From: Paenibacillus sp. 32O-W
Lineage (GTDB): Bacteria > Bacillota > Bacilli > Paenibacillales > NBRC-103111
Assembly: GCF_007679495.1 (NCBI RefSeq)
Contig: NZ_VEGP01000052.1
Coordinates: 1-40,609, forward strand
Length of the DNA stretch: 40,609 nt
Direction of reading: 5' to 3'
Shown piece after piece: positions 15,639-24,426 of the stretch. The position numbers and the translations under genes were made by a program. The first letter of the stretch is position 1; each line of letters opens with the position of its first letter. Under the pieces are notes generated by a model that worked only from the letters and a program-made list of their open reading frames with translations, made no database searches and was not told where the DNA came from.

Positions 15639-15810
15639 GCCCAAAAAAGCACAGCCCGCGGAATATACCAAGGAGCAGTATCTGCAATCCAACCGGTATT
15701 CCCCTGTGCAAAAAAATGTGTTGGACGCCCTGCTGACGGACAACGAAACCTATACGCCGGAGCAGGTTGCCAAAAAAGTAGAACAGTTTATGAAAAGGGA
15801 GGCGAAATAA
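15631..15810 (+). CDS. Small conserved-type tail protein, 59 residues
   Basis: The frame reads MAKPKKAQPAEYTKEQYLQS and ends VAKKVEQFMKREAK. It starts inside the end of the tail terminator gene and stops with the base before the sheath ATG. It is charged and helical, without membrane segments. A small gene in this position is typical between the terminator and the sheath in PBSX-like clusters; its function is unknown. Perfect tiling between neighbours supports it as a real gene. Confidence 0.7.
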   Translation: MAKPKKAQPAEYTKEQYLQSNRYSPVQKNVLDALLTDNETYTPEQVAKKVEQFMKREAK

Positions 15811-17127
15811 ATGGCCGGAGGAACATGGACGACACAAAATAAAGTGCGCCCGGGCGTTTATATTAATTTTGCAGGAGAAGCGAAGCCGCTTGGCGCCATG
15901 GGGGATCGAGGAACGGTGACCATGCCGCTTCCATTGAGCTGGGGGCCCGCCAAGACGGTCATGACCATTCATGCCGGTGATTCTCTGAAGGATGTATTGG
16001 GATATGACCTTGCAGCGCCCCAAATGCTGCTTGTGCGGGAAGCGCTCAAGAGAGCCCGGACCTTGCTTGTGTTTCGGGTGAACGCTGGGGTTAAAGCATC
16101 GGCGACCCTGACCGATCTTAGGGTGACAGCGAAGCACGGCGGAATTCGCGGAAACGACATCATGATTACGGTCCAGCCGAACATTGATCAGAATGATAAA
16201 TTTGATGTTCGCACGCTGGTTGCCGGTGAAGAAGTGGACGTGCAAACAGTAGGCGACCTCTCCGAGCTTCAAGCTAACGCATGGGCTGAATTTGAAGGAG
16301 GAGGAGTGCCGGAGGCAACTGCCGGACTTCCTTTAACCGGAGGAGAAGACGGTACGGCAAGCAATCAGGACTACACGGATTATTTGAATGCCATTGAAGT
16401 GTATGATTTTGAGACGATGGCGCTTCCTTCCGGAGATGCGACATTGAAATCTCTATACACTTCCTTTATCAAGCGGTTAAGAGAGTCCGAAGGGAAGAAG
16501 GTTCAAGCCGTGTTGGCCAACTACCCGGAAGCGGATTATGAAGGAATTATCAGCGTTAAGAATGGAGTCATCCTGTCCGACGGAACTAAGCTGGATGCGA
16601 TTCAGGCAACGGCTTGGGTTGCGGCAGCAGTTGCCTCCGCCGAGGTTAACGAATCGTTAACCTATCAAGCCTATGACGATGCGGTGGATGTGGACATCCG
16701 CTATACGAACAGCGAAATCGAAGCCGCTCTGCGCGGCGGCGAGTTCGTCTTCGTGCACAACTATGGCCGTGCAGTTATCGAGCAGGACATTAATACCTTC
16801 CGCTCCTATACTCCGACTAAGGGCAAGCTGTTCTCCAAAAACCGGGCTATCCGCGTGCTGGACGGTTTGGCGAACGAATTTAAACGGAAATTCGAGACGT
16901 ACTATATCGGCAAGGTAGACAACAATCCGGATGGTAGAAGTCTGTTCCGCTCGGAATGCGTCAACGATCTGGAGCGTTATCAGAACATGAACGCCATTCA
17001 AAATTTCAATTCGCAAACGGATATTACCGTCTCCGAAGGACACGACCTCGATAGTATCTATGTGGAAACTCAGGTTCAGCCGGTAGATGCCATCGAAAAA
17101 ATCTATATGAAAGTGAAGGTGAAGTAA
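15811..17127 (+). CDS. xkdK: Contractile tail sheath protein (XkdK family)
   Basis: The 438-residue protein begins MAGGTWTTQNKVRPGVYINFAGEAKPLG, the typical start of Gram-positive myophage and PBSX tail sheath proteins. It ends with the conserved assembly domain (FKRKFETYYIGKVDNNPDGRSLFRSECVNDLERYQNMNAIQNF and a final VQPVDAIEKIYMKVKV). It polymerises around the tube and contracts to drive it through the envelope. The length is close to other family members. The gene is intact, with ribosome binding site AGGGAGG just upstream. Confidence 0.93.
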   Translation: MAGGTWTTQNKVRPGVYINFAGEAKPLGAMGDRGTVTMPLPLSWGPAKTVMTIHAGDSLKDVLGYDLAAPQMLLVREALKRARTLLVFRVNAGVKASATLTDLRVTAKHGGIRGNDIMITVQPNIDQNDKFDVRTLVAGEEVDVQTVGDLSELQANAWAEFEGGGVPEATAGLPLTGGEDGTASNQDYTDYLNAIEVYDFETMALPSGDATLKSLYTSFIKRLRESEGKKVQAVLANYPEADYEGIISVKNGVILSDGTKLDAIQATAWVAAAVASAEVNESLTYQAYDDAVDVDIRYTNSEIEAALRGGEFVFVHNYGRAVIEQDINTFRSYTPTKGKLFSKNRAIRVLDGLANEFKRKFETYYIGKVDNNPDGRSLFRSECVNDLERYQNMNAIQNFNSQTDITVSEGHDLDSIYVETQVQPVDAIEKIYMKVKVK

Positions 17128-17128
17128 A

Positions 17129-17590
17129 TTGGCATTTCTAAGAGCGAGAGATACGATTTCCGGTCAGGAAGGTCGGGCTTATGCCAAAATTAATGGCGAT
17201 AACATTGAGATGTTTTATATTAAAACGCTGGAAGCAACGGTAGAGAAGGAGAAGGCGGAGGTCAAAACGCTTGGCCGTCGGGGAACTCAGCATAAGGCCA
17301 TTGGCTGGAACGGATCGGGAAGCATGACCATTTATTATGTCACAACCCGGTTTAGGGAATTGATGTATGACTACATGAAAACCGGCATCGATACTTACTT
17401 CGAAATCGAGGTTATTAATGAAGACCCGGCTTCGAGCATTGGTTCGCAGATCGTCCGATTGAAGGGAGTCAACCTGAACAGCGTCGTTATGGCTTCTTTG
17501 GACACAGAGTCCGAGGCTCTCGAGGAAGAGCTTGAATTCACCTTTGAAGATGTAGAGATCATCGGCAGCTTCAGAAAACCGGCAGAATAA
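17129..17590 (+). CDS. xkdM: Tail tube protein (XkdM family)
   Basis: The 153-residue protein (AFLRARDTISGQEGRAYAKINGDNIEMFYIKTLEATVEKEKAEVKTLGRRGTQHKAIGW) matches the XkdM/core tail tube family in sequence style and position directly after the sheath. It forms the inner tube of the contractile tail. It starts at TTG 17129, one base after the sheath stop, with AAGGTGAAG as the Shine-Dalgarno. Confidence 0.9.
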   Translation: MAFLRARDTISGQEGRAYAKINGDNIEMFYIKTLEATVEKEKAEVKTLGRRGTQHKAIGWNGSGSMTIYYVTTRFRELMYDYMKTGIDTYFEIEVINEDPASSIGSQIVRLKGVNLNSVVMASLDTESEALEEELEFTFEDVEIIGSFRKPAE

Positions 17591-17602
17591 GGAGGATGAA
17601 CC

Positions 17603-18025
17603 ATGAGCGATTTAAGTATGTTCTATGCGCAGAATGCGCTTGCTGATTTGACGGAGGAGGTCGTCGTCTCGACCCGGTTTCGGGATGCGAATGGCAAAGC
17701 GATTGCCTGGAAGCTGAAGAGCATGACGGAAGAGGAGAACGAGCAGTGCCGCAAGGCCGCGACCAAACGGGTCAAGGGCAAGAACGGCGCATACACTCCG
17801 GAGATCAACTCCGACGAATATGTGGCCAAGCTCGCTGTGGCCAGCGTCGTCTATCCTAACCTGAACGATGACAAGCTGCAGAAATCGTACGGCGTTCTCG
17901 GAGCCGAGTCGCTGCTGCGGAAGATGCTCCTCCCCGGAGAATATGCAACTCTTGTGCAGAAAGTGCAGGAAATCAACGGCTTCGACAAAGATCTGAACGA
18001 AATGGTGGACGAAGTAAAAAACTAA
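17603..18025 (+). CDS. xkdN: Tail assembly chaperone, zero-frame product (XkdN family)
   Basis: The 140-residue protein (MSDLSMFYAQNALADLTEEVVVSTRFRDANGKAIAWKLKSMTEEEN) belongs to the XkdN tail chaperone group. It lies between tube and tape measure genes, as gpG of lambda does. It binds the tape measure protein during tail assembly and is not part of the final particle. GGAGGATGAACC precedes ATG 17603. The frame ends GTA AAA AAC TAA, a canonical slippery site at the very stop codon, so a longer -1 product is also expected. Confidence 0.9.
   Translation: MSDLSMFYAQNALADLTEEVVVSTRFRDANGKAIAWKLKSMTEEENEQCRKAATKRVKGKNGAYTPEINSDEYVAKLAVASVVYPNLNDDKLQKSYGVLGAESLLRKMLLPGEYATLVQKVQEINGFDKDLNEMVDEVKN
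18016..18022 (+). promoter_or_regulatory. Programmed -1 ribosomal frameshift heptamer A AAA AAC
   Basis: The heptamer is in the right phase (GTA AAA AAC TAA), immediately before the xkdN stop. GGTGG (18004-18008) lies upstream as a possible Shine-Dalgarno-like stimulator. Eight nt downstream a two-part hairpin can form: GGAGG (18031-18035) with CCTCC (18066-18070), and inner AAGCG/CGCTT (18044-18048 with 18054-18058). Confidence 0.82.
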
Positions 18026-18195
18026 TATTGGGAGGAGATGGGGAAGCGAACTACGCTTACTATGCCCTCCATGAACTTCATATTTTACCGCATGAACTGG
18101 CGAGAATGTCGCGGCCTGAGAAGGCTGCGATTTTCGCCATGATCGACATTCGCGTCGAGAAAGAGAAACGGGCCTCCAAGAAGAGAAGGAAGTAA
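18022..18195 (+). CDS. -1 frame extension of the tail assembly chaperone (GT-type)
   Basis: After slippage at 18016-18022 the ribosome would read 57 further codons (LILGGDGEANYAYYALHELH... RPEKAAIFAMIDIRVEKEKR...) to TAA 18193-18195. The fusion would be 197 residues. This matches the G/GT strategy conserved in long-tailed phages, where the T domain recruits tube subunits to the chaperone-tape complex. The extension is basic and helical (EKEKRASKKRRK at its end). It has no ribosome binding site and no ATG near its beginning, so frameshifting is the natural way to express it. Confidence 0.8.
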   Translation, partial: LILGGDGEANYAYYALHELHILPHELARMSRPEKAAIFAMIDIRVEKEKRASKKRRK

Positions 18196-18241
18196 AGCGA
18201 AGCATACTCCCGACAGAGAAATGAAAGAAGGAGGTGGGAAT

Positions 18242-20386
18242 ATGGCTTCTATAAGCGGTATTTTACAGATATTCGGCAATATGGGTAGGTTGTTTAATAG
18301 AACAGGTCAAGCCGCCGATTCTGCGGCCAAAGCAATGAATCAACTGCCGGTCGTAGCTACTAAAATGACCAGCGATCTCATGATAGCGACACAAACCATT
18401 ACCAAATTTACTTCTATGCGTAGTATAAAACAAAGCTCGGACTCAACGGCGCAATCCATGGTCAAGTTTCAGAGAATGGTATATACATGCACTTCAGTAA
18501 CGATGCAATTTCGAAGTAGTGTTAGCTATGCCGCAAACTCTGCAAAGCAATTAGGCGAAGCTGCCAAAGATTCCAATAAAGGAGTTAAAAGAGTAGCCAA
18601 ATTTTTGGACGAGTTAGGGGGCAAGCTGCGACAAGCAGCTGATAAGATTGAGAATTCAGCGAAGAAGGCCGGTTTTTTGCCGAGTTCCGATAAGAACTCT
18701 CCGGACTCTTCAAATAATGGCGAGAAGAAATCATCCAACAAATTTATGGATGGCGCGAAAAAATGGATCCCCAAAGGATTTAGTATGGCAAAACAACATG
18801 GAGGGGCCGTTCTTAATGCCGCTATGGAGCAAGAACAACTCAAGGATGCATTCATTGCCAGAGCCGGTAATGAAGAAGTTGGAACCGCGATGTTTGAAAA
18901 ATTCCGGAAGGATGCTCTTAGAACCGGTGCAGATGTCAAGGAATACTTAACAGGTACGTTGCAGAATTTCTCCCTGACTAAAAACACTGATCAAATAAGC
19001 GAACTAAACTTATTAGCGAATAAACTGCGAGTATTTGACACGTCTGGCAAAGGCATGGAAGGATCATTTGAAACCGTGCGCAAAGCATTAGCGGGTGATT
19101 TGGGGAGTTTGGCTGCCCAGCTTAATCTGCCGCTTCAGGCTCTTGAATCTTTTAAACTAGGGGAATTCGCAAGTAAGGGCGATTTTGACGGTTTTGTATC
19201 AGCCTTTAACCAATTGTTGGAAAGCCGAGGAATGGGGCAAGAGGCCTTCGAAACGATGATGGACAGCCCGGTGAACAAGTGGCAGACCTTATTGGGCAAC
19301 TTTAATACCATGCTGGCGACTATTGGAACTAAAGCATTGGAAGCTTTGGCCCCTCTTATGGATACTTTAAACGCCGCTTTTGAAAGTGGACAGTTCGACC
19401 CATTTATTAATGCCCTTGCTTCGGGACTTGAGTTTTTAGCGTTTGGATTTGAATGGCTTGTTCTTAATATTCCGCCTGCATGGGAGGTTATTAAACAAGT
19501 TATAGCAGGGGTTGCTACTGCCATACGTTCATTAGCGATCATATTGATTGCACTTTCCCCTCTAATAATAGGTATCACGGTCGCTTGGCAAACTTATTCT
19601 CTAATAACAAGAGTGGTAGGGATGGTATCAGGATTCGCTGCTACCGCCTTAAGAGTGTTGGGGACAGCTTTAAGCACATTAGGCAAAATCATGGGGAAAC
19701 ATCCGATTATCTTTTTTGTCTCGATTATAATTGGAATCATCTCCGCCATATTGGCTTTTCAATCGGTAACTGGCGGCCTGCGTAAAGTTTTCAGCCAGGC
19801 TTTTGGCTTTATTGTGGACGTGGCGGAAGGGGCTGTTAATTTCATTATCGGCCTTGTAAATGGATTAATCAGCGGAATAAACTCTATAGCCGGTTTTTTT
19901 GGCCGGTTGCTTGGAATAGAAGAGGATCTCATCCCTGAAATTGAATTTAAGGCGGATTTCTCGGAATTCAAAAAAGCGGGCCAAGAGTTTATTGAAGACT
20001 TTACCCTGGACGATATTAAAGCCAAGTTCGGCCTCGAAGAACCTTCTACAGGTAATAACAACCATTCAGAAGATTTGCTAGGTGGTTGGAATTCCGGTAT
20101 AACGGACAGTCCTTTCATGGGGCAGGCTCCAAGTATGGACTCCATCGGGAAAGTGGGCGAGGTTGGCAAAATCAATAATACGGTCGAAGTGGCCAGCGAA
20201 GATCTGGAGATCATGCGGGAGCTAGCGGAAATAGAAAGCATTCAGAACTTTGTCACTCTGACTCCTACCGTGCATATGCAAACCGGCGATATCAACAACG
20301 GTTATGATGCCGAGACGATTATCCGACGTATCGAGCAGAAGCTGGAGGAAGAATTCGTGTCGGCGGCAGAGGGGGTTTACGGGTAA
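18242..20386 (+). CDS. Tape measure protein (XkdO-like)
   Basis: The 714-residue protein has a helical, Gln/Lys/Ser-rich N-terminal part, then several hydrophobic segments between about 410 and 550 (VIAGVATAIRSLAIILIALSPLIIGITVAW and HPIIFFVSIIIGIISAILAF). This is typical of tape measure proteins, which set tail length and are ejected through the tube. It lies right after the G/GT chaperone. AAGGAGGTGGGAAT precedes ATG 18242, so the longer frame from 18221 is not needed. It is shorter than PBSX XkdO (about 1,330 residues), implying a shorter particle. Confidence 0.85.
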   Translation: MASISGILQIFGNMGRLFNRTGQAADSAAKAMNQLPVVATKMTSDLMIATQTITKFTSMRSIKQSSDSTAQSMVKFQRMVYTCTSVTMQFRSSVSYAANSAKQLGEAAKDSNKGVKRVAKFLDELGGKLRQAADKIENSAKKAGFLPSSDKNSPDSSNNGEKKSSNKFMDGAKKWIPKGFSMAKQHGGAVLNAAMEQEQLKDAFIARAGNEEVGTAMFEKFRKDALRTGADVKEYLTGTLQNFSLTKNTDQISELNLLANKLRVFDTSGKGMEGSFETVRKALAGDLGSLAAQLNLPLQALESFKLGEFASKGDFDGFVSAFNQLLESRGMGQEAFETMMDSPVNKWQTLLGNFNTMLATIGTKALEALAPLMDTLNAAFESGQFDPFINALASGLEFLAFGFEWLVLNIPPAWEVIKQVIAGVATAIRSLAIILIALSPLIIGITVAWQTYSLITRVVGMVSGFAATALRVLGTALSTLGKIMGKHPIIFFVSIIIGIISAILAFQSVTGGLRKVFSQAFGFIVDVAEGAVNFIIGLVNGLISGINSIAGFFGRLLGIEEDLIPEIEFKADFSEFKKAGQEFIEDFTLDDIKAKFGLEEPSTGNNNHSEDLLGGWNSGITDSPFMGQAPSMDSIGKVGEVGKINNTVEVASEDLEIMRELAEIESIQNFVTLTPTVHMQTGDINNGYDAETIIRRIEQKLEEEFVSAAEGVYG

Positions 20387-21087
20387 TGACTATAGAGATT
20401 ACTGAAGGAGTCTGGCTTAGCTACAATAACCAAGAAGATGGGTTTCGGCTTCCGGTCAATCCTGCTTCCATTGAAATTAAAGAAGGCGTAAAAGGCAAAA
20501 CTCATACGATATTGGGCAAGGGTGAAATCAATGTCATTCAGGCTCCGGAACTGAGAGAGGTAAGTCTGGAAAGCTTCTTTCCTATGGTGAAATACCCATA
20601 TGCTGTCGTTGAAAAGCCTGAGAAACCGATATGGTATGTGGAAAAAATTCAAAAATGGATGGCCACCAAGCGGCCTATCCGATTGGTTTATGCCGGTGCA
20701 AATATGTATCCCGACTCCGAGGGAGTCAAAATAGCGGAATTGAATATGGCGGCTAGTATCGAAAACTTCACCTGGAGAGAAGTGGCGGGCTCCCCTGGCG
20801 ATTTGGAATTCAAGCTGACCCTCAAGGAATATGTATTCTATTCGGCTCTGAGAACTTCCATTGTTGAAGATCAGGGAGAGGCGGTTCTGGAAGCACAGCA
20901 GCCGCAGCGTCCGGATGAAAGGGAAGCTCCCAAAACCTATACTTTGGTTGCCGGAGATGGCTTATGGAAGGTTGCACAAAAATGTCTGGGAGACGGTTCC
21001 CGCTATCCCGAAATCCAGAAATTAAATGGAATCAGCGACGCTCAGTTGAATAGCTTGCCTATTGGTATGACGATCCAGCTGCCGTAG
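20386..21087 (+). CDS. xkdP: LysM-containing baseplate/tail protein (XkdP family)
   Basis: The 233-residue protein has a beta-rich N-terminal region (GVWLSYNNQEDGFRLPVNPASIEIKEGVKGKTHTILGKGEINVIQ) and a C-terminal LysM domain (about 184-233: KTYTLVAGDGLWKVAQKCLGDGSRYPEIQKLNG). LysM domains bind peptidoglycan or dock on the tail hub. In contractile systems this protein sits at the tube-hub junction (gp53/XkdP-like). The ATG overlaps the tape measure stop (TAATG). Confidence 0.88.
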   Translation: MTIEITEGVWLSYNNQEDGFRLPVNPASIEIKEGVKGKTHTILGKGEINVIQAPELREVSLESFFPMVKYPYAVVEKPEKPIWYVEKIQKWMATKRPIRLVYAGANMYPDSEGVKIAELNMAASIENFTWREVAGSPGDLEFKLTLKEYVFYSALRTSIVEDQGEAVLEAQQPQRPDEREAPKTYTLVAGDGLWKVAQKCLGDGSRYPEIQKLNGISDAQLNSLPIGMTIQLP

Positions 21088-21099
21088 GAGGATGTTCGT

Positions 21100-22068
21100 A
21101 TGATAGAAGTTTTATTGGATAACAAGAACGGCAACGTATGGGATATTACCCATCTTGTCACTGATTTAACATGGGCGACCAGCCGCACCGGGAAGCCGGC
21201 CAGTCTGGATATTACTTTTGTCCGGGGAGGGCTTTACGAGGAACGAAGCTTCGAATTTAACAACGGTGACATTATCCGTTTCCGCAAGGATGACGTGAAT
21301 GTGTTCTACGGTTATGTCTTTTCGATAGATAGAGGGATGGACGAATCCGTCAAGCTGAAAGCTTATGATCAGGTGCGATACTTGCTGTCCAACGACTACT
21401 ACCGGTTTGCGGATGTTACGGTTTCACAAATCATTCAGCGTATTGCCGAAGACAATCAATTGAAAGTAGGAAGATTGGATGATACCGGGTACCGTATTCC
21501 GAAAATGCTGGAGGAAGACAAGAAGCTTCTCGACATCATTTGCAAGGCCATCGACCTGACTCTAATATCGACCAAGCGGATTTATGTTTTTTATGATGAT
21601 TTTGGCGAGCTGTCTCTACGCAGCGTGGATGATTTGAGGGTGGATTTCGCCCTCGGGGAACAAAGTCTTCTCTATGATTATCAGTATTCGCGTTCGATCG
21701 ATAAAGAAACCTACAACAGAATAAAGCTATCCCAAGAAAATAAGGAAGAGAATACGAAAAAAATCTATATTGCACAGGACAGCGCCAATATAGCCAGATG
21801 GGGGCAGCTTCAGCTATATAAATCGGTGGATGAACAGTTGAACCAGGCGCAAATCAGCGAAATGCTCAATCAACTGATCCAGTTGAAAAATCGGGAGCAA
21901 AAAACGTTGAGAGTCGACGCTCTGGGAGATATCCGGTTGAGAGCCGGCTGTGTCGTTCCCATCCTGATAGAAGAGTTGGATATTAACCAGACATTTCTGG
22001 TGGATCAATGCAGTCACAAGATCGAAGGAGAGAACCATACGATGACGTTGGAATTGAGGGTGATCTGA
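21100..22068 (+). CDS. xkdQ: Tail hub protein (XkdQ family, gpD-like)
   Basis: This is a 322-residue protein (MIEVLLDNKNGNVWDITHLVTDLTWATSRTGKPASLDITFVRGGLY). The repeated beta domains, the DRGMDESVKLKAYDQVRYLLSNDYYRF region and the position after xkdP identify the XkdQ hub family, related to late control protein D and VgrG-like hubs. It connects the tube to the spike and baseplate. AGGAGGATGTTCGT precedes the ATG. Its TGA overlaps the ATG of the next gene. Confidence 0.87.
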   Translation: MIEVLLDNKNGNVWDITHLVTDLTWATSRTGKPASLDITFVRGGLYEERSFEFNNGDIIRFRKDDVNVFYGYVFSIDRGMDESVKLKAYDQVRYLLSNDYYRFADVTVSQIIQRIAEDNQLKVGRLDDTGYRIPKMLEEDKKLLDIICKAIDLTLISTKRIYVFYDDFGELSLRSVDDLRVDFALGEQSLLYDYQYSRSIDKETYNRIKLSQENKEENTKKIYIAQDSANIARWGQLQLYKSVDEQLNQAQISEMLNQLIQLKNREQKTLRVDALGDIRLRAGCVVPILIEELDINQTFLVDQCSHKIEGENHTMTLELRVI

Positions 22069-22367
22069 TGGCTATGCTGGATATTATTAAAAAAGCGGGC
22101 ATAGGTGCCGTACAAGCCGGCAACCCGGTCACGGTCACCTATGCGACCGTTTCTCAAGTAAATCCTCTGGAGCTATATGTAGATCAGAAGTCTACGCTCA
22201 CGGAGGATTTTTTAATTATTCCCGAACATATGACAGAGTACAAAGTATGGATAGGCGATCAGGAGGTTATCATCCGCAGAGGATTGGAGCGCGGAGATAA
22301 ACTAATTCTCATCCGGGCGCAAGGCGGACAGAGCTTCGTGATCCTGGGCCGGGTGGTGGGATCATGA
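22068..22367 (+). CDS. xkdR: Baseplate protein, DUF2577 (XkdR family)
   Basis: The 99-residue protein (MAMLDIIKKAGIGAVQAGNPVTVTYATVSQVNPLELYVDQKSTLTEDFLIIPEHMT) matches the XkdR/DUF2577 pattern, an OB-fold-like protein that may carry or form the central spike region. The start ATG 22068 overlaps the xkdQ stop (TGATG), with GAGGGTGAT as Shine-Dalgarno. A longer frame from 22008 lies inside xkdQ and is rejected. Confidence 0.82.
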   Translation: MAMLDIIKKAGIGAVQAGNPVTVTYATVSQVNPLELYVDQKSTLTEDFLIIPEHMTEYKVWIGDQEVIIRRGLERGDKLILIRAQGGQSFVILGRVVGS

Positions 22368-22774
22368 TCCCTCAAGGAGGCACCATTCGTGAAGCTAAGG
22401 AGATCAGACAGAGACGGCAGCCCAGCCGAACCTATCGGCTGGATTTGTCTAATAAGCGAATCATCGGCATGACCGACGGGCTGGAGGCCGTCCGGCAATC
22501 CGTCTATAAAATATTGCGAACCGAGCGGTATGAGCATCTCATTTATAGTCCCAATTACGGCAGTGAGCTGATGGGTTTGCTGGGAAAGGACGCCGGGCTG
22601 TTCCATTCGGAATTGAAGCGCCGGGTCCGGGAGGCATTGATGCAGGATGACCGGGTTAAGGAAGTGGATGATTTCGATATTACTTATCATGGAGATTCAG
22701 CTCTGGCGCAGTTTACGGTTCATTCCGATTTTGGCAGCTTTCGCATTTCTGAGGAGGTGAAATCGAATGTATGA
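22364..22774 (+). CDS. xkdS: Baseplate wedge protein, DUF2634 (XkdS family, gp25-like)
   Basis: The 136-residue protein contains RTYRLDLSNKRIIGMTDGLEAVRQSVYKILRTERYEHLIYSPNYGSELMGLLG, the recognisable XkdS/DUF2634 core, similar to gp25/lysozyme-fold wedge proteins. It links baseplate wedges to the sheath start. Its ATG overlaps the xkdR stop by 4 bp (ATGA). Confidence 0.86.
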   Translation: MIPQGGTIREAKEIRQRRQPSRTYRLDLSNKRIIGMTDGLEAVRQSVYKILRTERYEHLIYSPNYGSELMGLLGKDAGLFHSELKRRVREALMQDDRVKEVDDFDITYHGDSALAQFTVHSDFGSFRISEEVKSNV

Positions 22775-23849
22775 GCAGCAGACCTTCGAGGCGATTTTGC
22801 AGCGGATGCTGGATCGCATTCCTGCAAATTTGGACAAGAGGGAAGGAAGCATCATTTATGATGCATTGGCTCCGGCTGCAGCGGAGCTGGCGCAGTTTTA
22901 CATTGAAGTAGACAAAAATATCCGACTTTCCTACGCGGACACCTCAAGCGGGGAGTATCTCGCGCGCAGAACCGCAGAGTTCGGAATATTAAGGAAGCCC
23001 GCGACCCCTGCCAGGCGTAAGGGCTTTTTTTATAATTCCAAAGGCGAGCCCGTAGACGTTCCCGTAGGAAGCCGTTTTTCTGTGGATCAGGTATATTTCG
23101 TGGTTGCGGAAAAAAGAGCAGTCGGTGAGTATACTATGGTCTGTGAGAAAGCCGGGTAGATAGGCAATGGTCTGTTTGGCCCTATGCTTCCGGTCGATTA
23201 TATTAAAGATTTGGCCCGGGCGGAGTTGGGAGAAGTGCTGGTTCACGGCGAAGATGAAGAGAGTGACGAATCCCTCCGTCAGCGTTATATGGAAACGATC
23301 AATGAGCAGCCATTCGGCGGCAATATTTCGGATTACCGGCAGAAAATCAAGTCTATTCCGGGGATTGGCGGGGTGAAAGTGTTCCCGGTTTGGCAGGGTG
23401 GAGGGACCGTTAAGTGTACGGTCATTACCAGCGATTTTTCCCCTCCGGCAGAGAAGCTGATCGAAGAAGTGCAGACCCTAATCGATCCGGTTCAAAACAG
23501 GGGCAAAGGGCAAGGTCTGGCACCGATTGGCCATCAAGTAACCATTCGCGGTGTGGAGGGGATCTCCATTGATGTCGAAACGACGATTACTTTGGAACCG
23601 GAGATGACCTTGGGGCAAGTACAGGAAGACATTGAAGGAGTTATTGAGGATTATTTGTTGTCCCTGCGCAAGTTTTGGAATCAGGAAGAGCGGCTCACGG
23701 TTCGGATCAGTCAGTTGGAAGCGCGTGTCTTATCGATCAAAGGAATAGCCGACATTGCCCAGACGAAATTGAACGGCAGCAGCAGCAACCTGGAACTTGG
23801 GCCTGAGGAAGTGCCGGTCATGGGAAGGGTGGGACTCCATGCGGGATAA
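22767..23849 (+). pseudogene. xkdT: Baseplate J-like protein (XkdT family) interrupted by an in-frame TAG
   Basis: Codons from ATG 22767 run in one frame to TAA 23849, 360 codons, close to PBSX XkdT. TAG at 23157-23159 interrupts them after ...MVCEKAG, and the frame resumes with IGNGLFGPMLPVDYIKDLARAEL, exactly the expected continuation. There is no frameshift; a single base change of an AAG, CAG or GAG codon would explain it. The first part gives 130 residues. The second could only restart at ATG 23184, which has no ribosome binding site. Baseplate J wedge proteins are essential in contractile tails. Options are a true null mutation, suppression/readthrough, or a sequencing error. GGAGGTGA precedes the start. 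Confidence 0.85.
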
Positions 23850-24426
23850 ACTGCTTTCTTATTTGCCTGAAATCTATCACGAGATTGTAGAGGTTCTGGA
23901 GCTGACAGATCGTTCCGATGAAGAACTGGCCCGGCTTTATGAGGCCTTGGATCGATGGTTCCAGGATCAATTCGTGCTGACTTCCTCCGAGCAGGCGGTT
24001 AAACGGCGGGAGCAGCAGTTGGGAATTAAGGCCGATCCGAATGCGGAGTCTCTGGAGTTTCGTAAGAAGCGCATCATTAACCGATATTCCACCAAGCCGC
24101 CATTCACGATTCGTTACCTTCAGGAAAGAATGGATTACCTGCTGGGGAAGAACCGGGCTTCCGCCAGAGTCGATATTCAGAATTTTATCCTGACAATCAC
24201 GGCCAGCATCCAGGATGCGCACATTTTTAAAGAACTGGAACATACGGTCATGAGCATGAAGCCGGCCAACCTGGTCTATCATCAGCAAACCGCAGTAAGG
24301 GATGAGATCCAACTGGTTGAGCATATTTCACAGCATGAAATGACATGGAATTATAAACTGGATGGAACCTGGAAGCTTGGAGAACGTCCCTTTGCTTCCT
24401 TAGGTCCGGAGGTGGTCATAAAGTGA
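23839..24426 (+). CDS. xkdU: Baseplate protein, DUF2313/YmfQ-like (XkdU family)
   Basis: From ATG 23839 the protein is 195 residues (MRDKLLSYLPEIYHEIVEVLELTDRSDEELARLYEALDRWFQDQFVLTSSE). Sequence type and position after xkdT fit the XkdU/YmfQ family (gpI-like), which joins baseplate wedge to fibre. GGAAGGGTGGG precedes the ATG; the frame open from 23797 lies inside xkdT. It overlaps the xkdT end by 11 bp. Confidence 0.83.
   Translation: MRDKLLSYLPEIYHEIVEVLELTDRSDEELARLYEALDRWFQDQFVLTSSEQAVKRREQQLGIKADPNAESLEFRKKRIINRYSTKPPFTIRYLQERMDYLLGKNRASARVDIQNFILTITASIQDAHIFKELEHTVMSMKPANLVYHQQTAVRDEIQLVEHISQHEMTWNYKLDGTWKLGERPFASLGPEVVIK

Noticed and set aside
15604-16272. 222-codon minus-strand ORF over the tail terminator/sheath junction
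   Set aside because: Antisense shadow of the sheath gene, with composition unlike a protein.
23167-23376. ORF from 23167 as a separate gene after the xkdT stop
   Set aside because: It is in another frame inside the second half of xkdT, whose own frame continues the family sequence.
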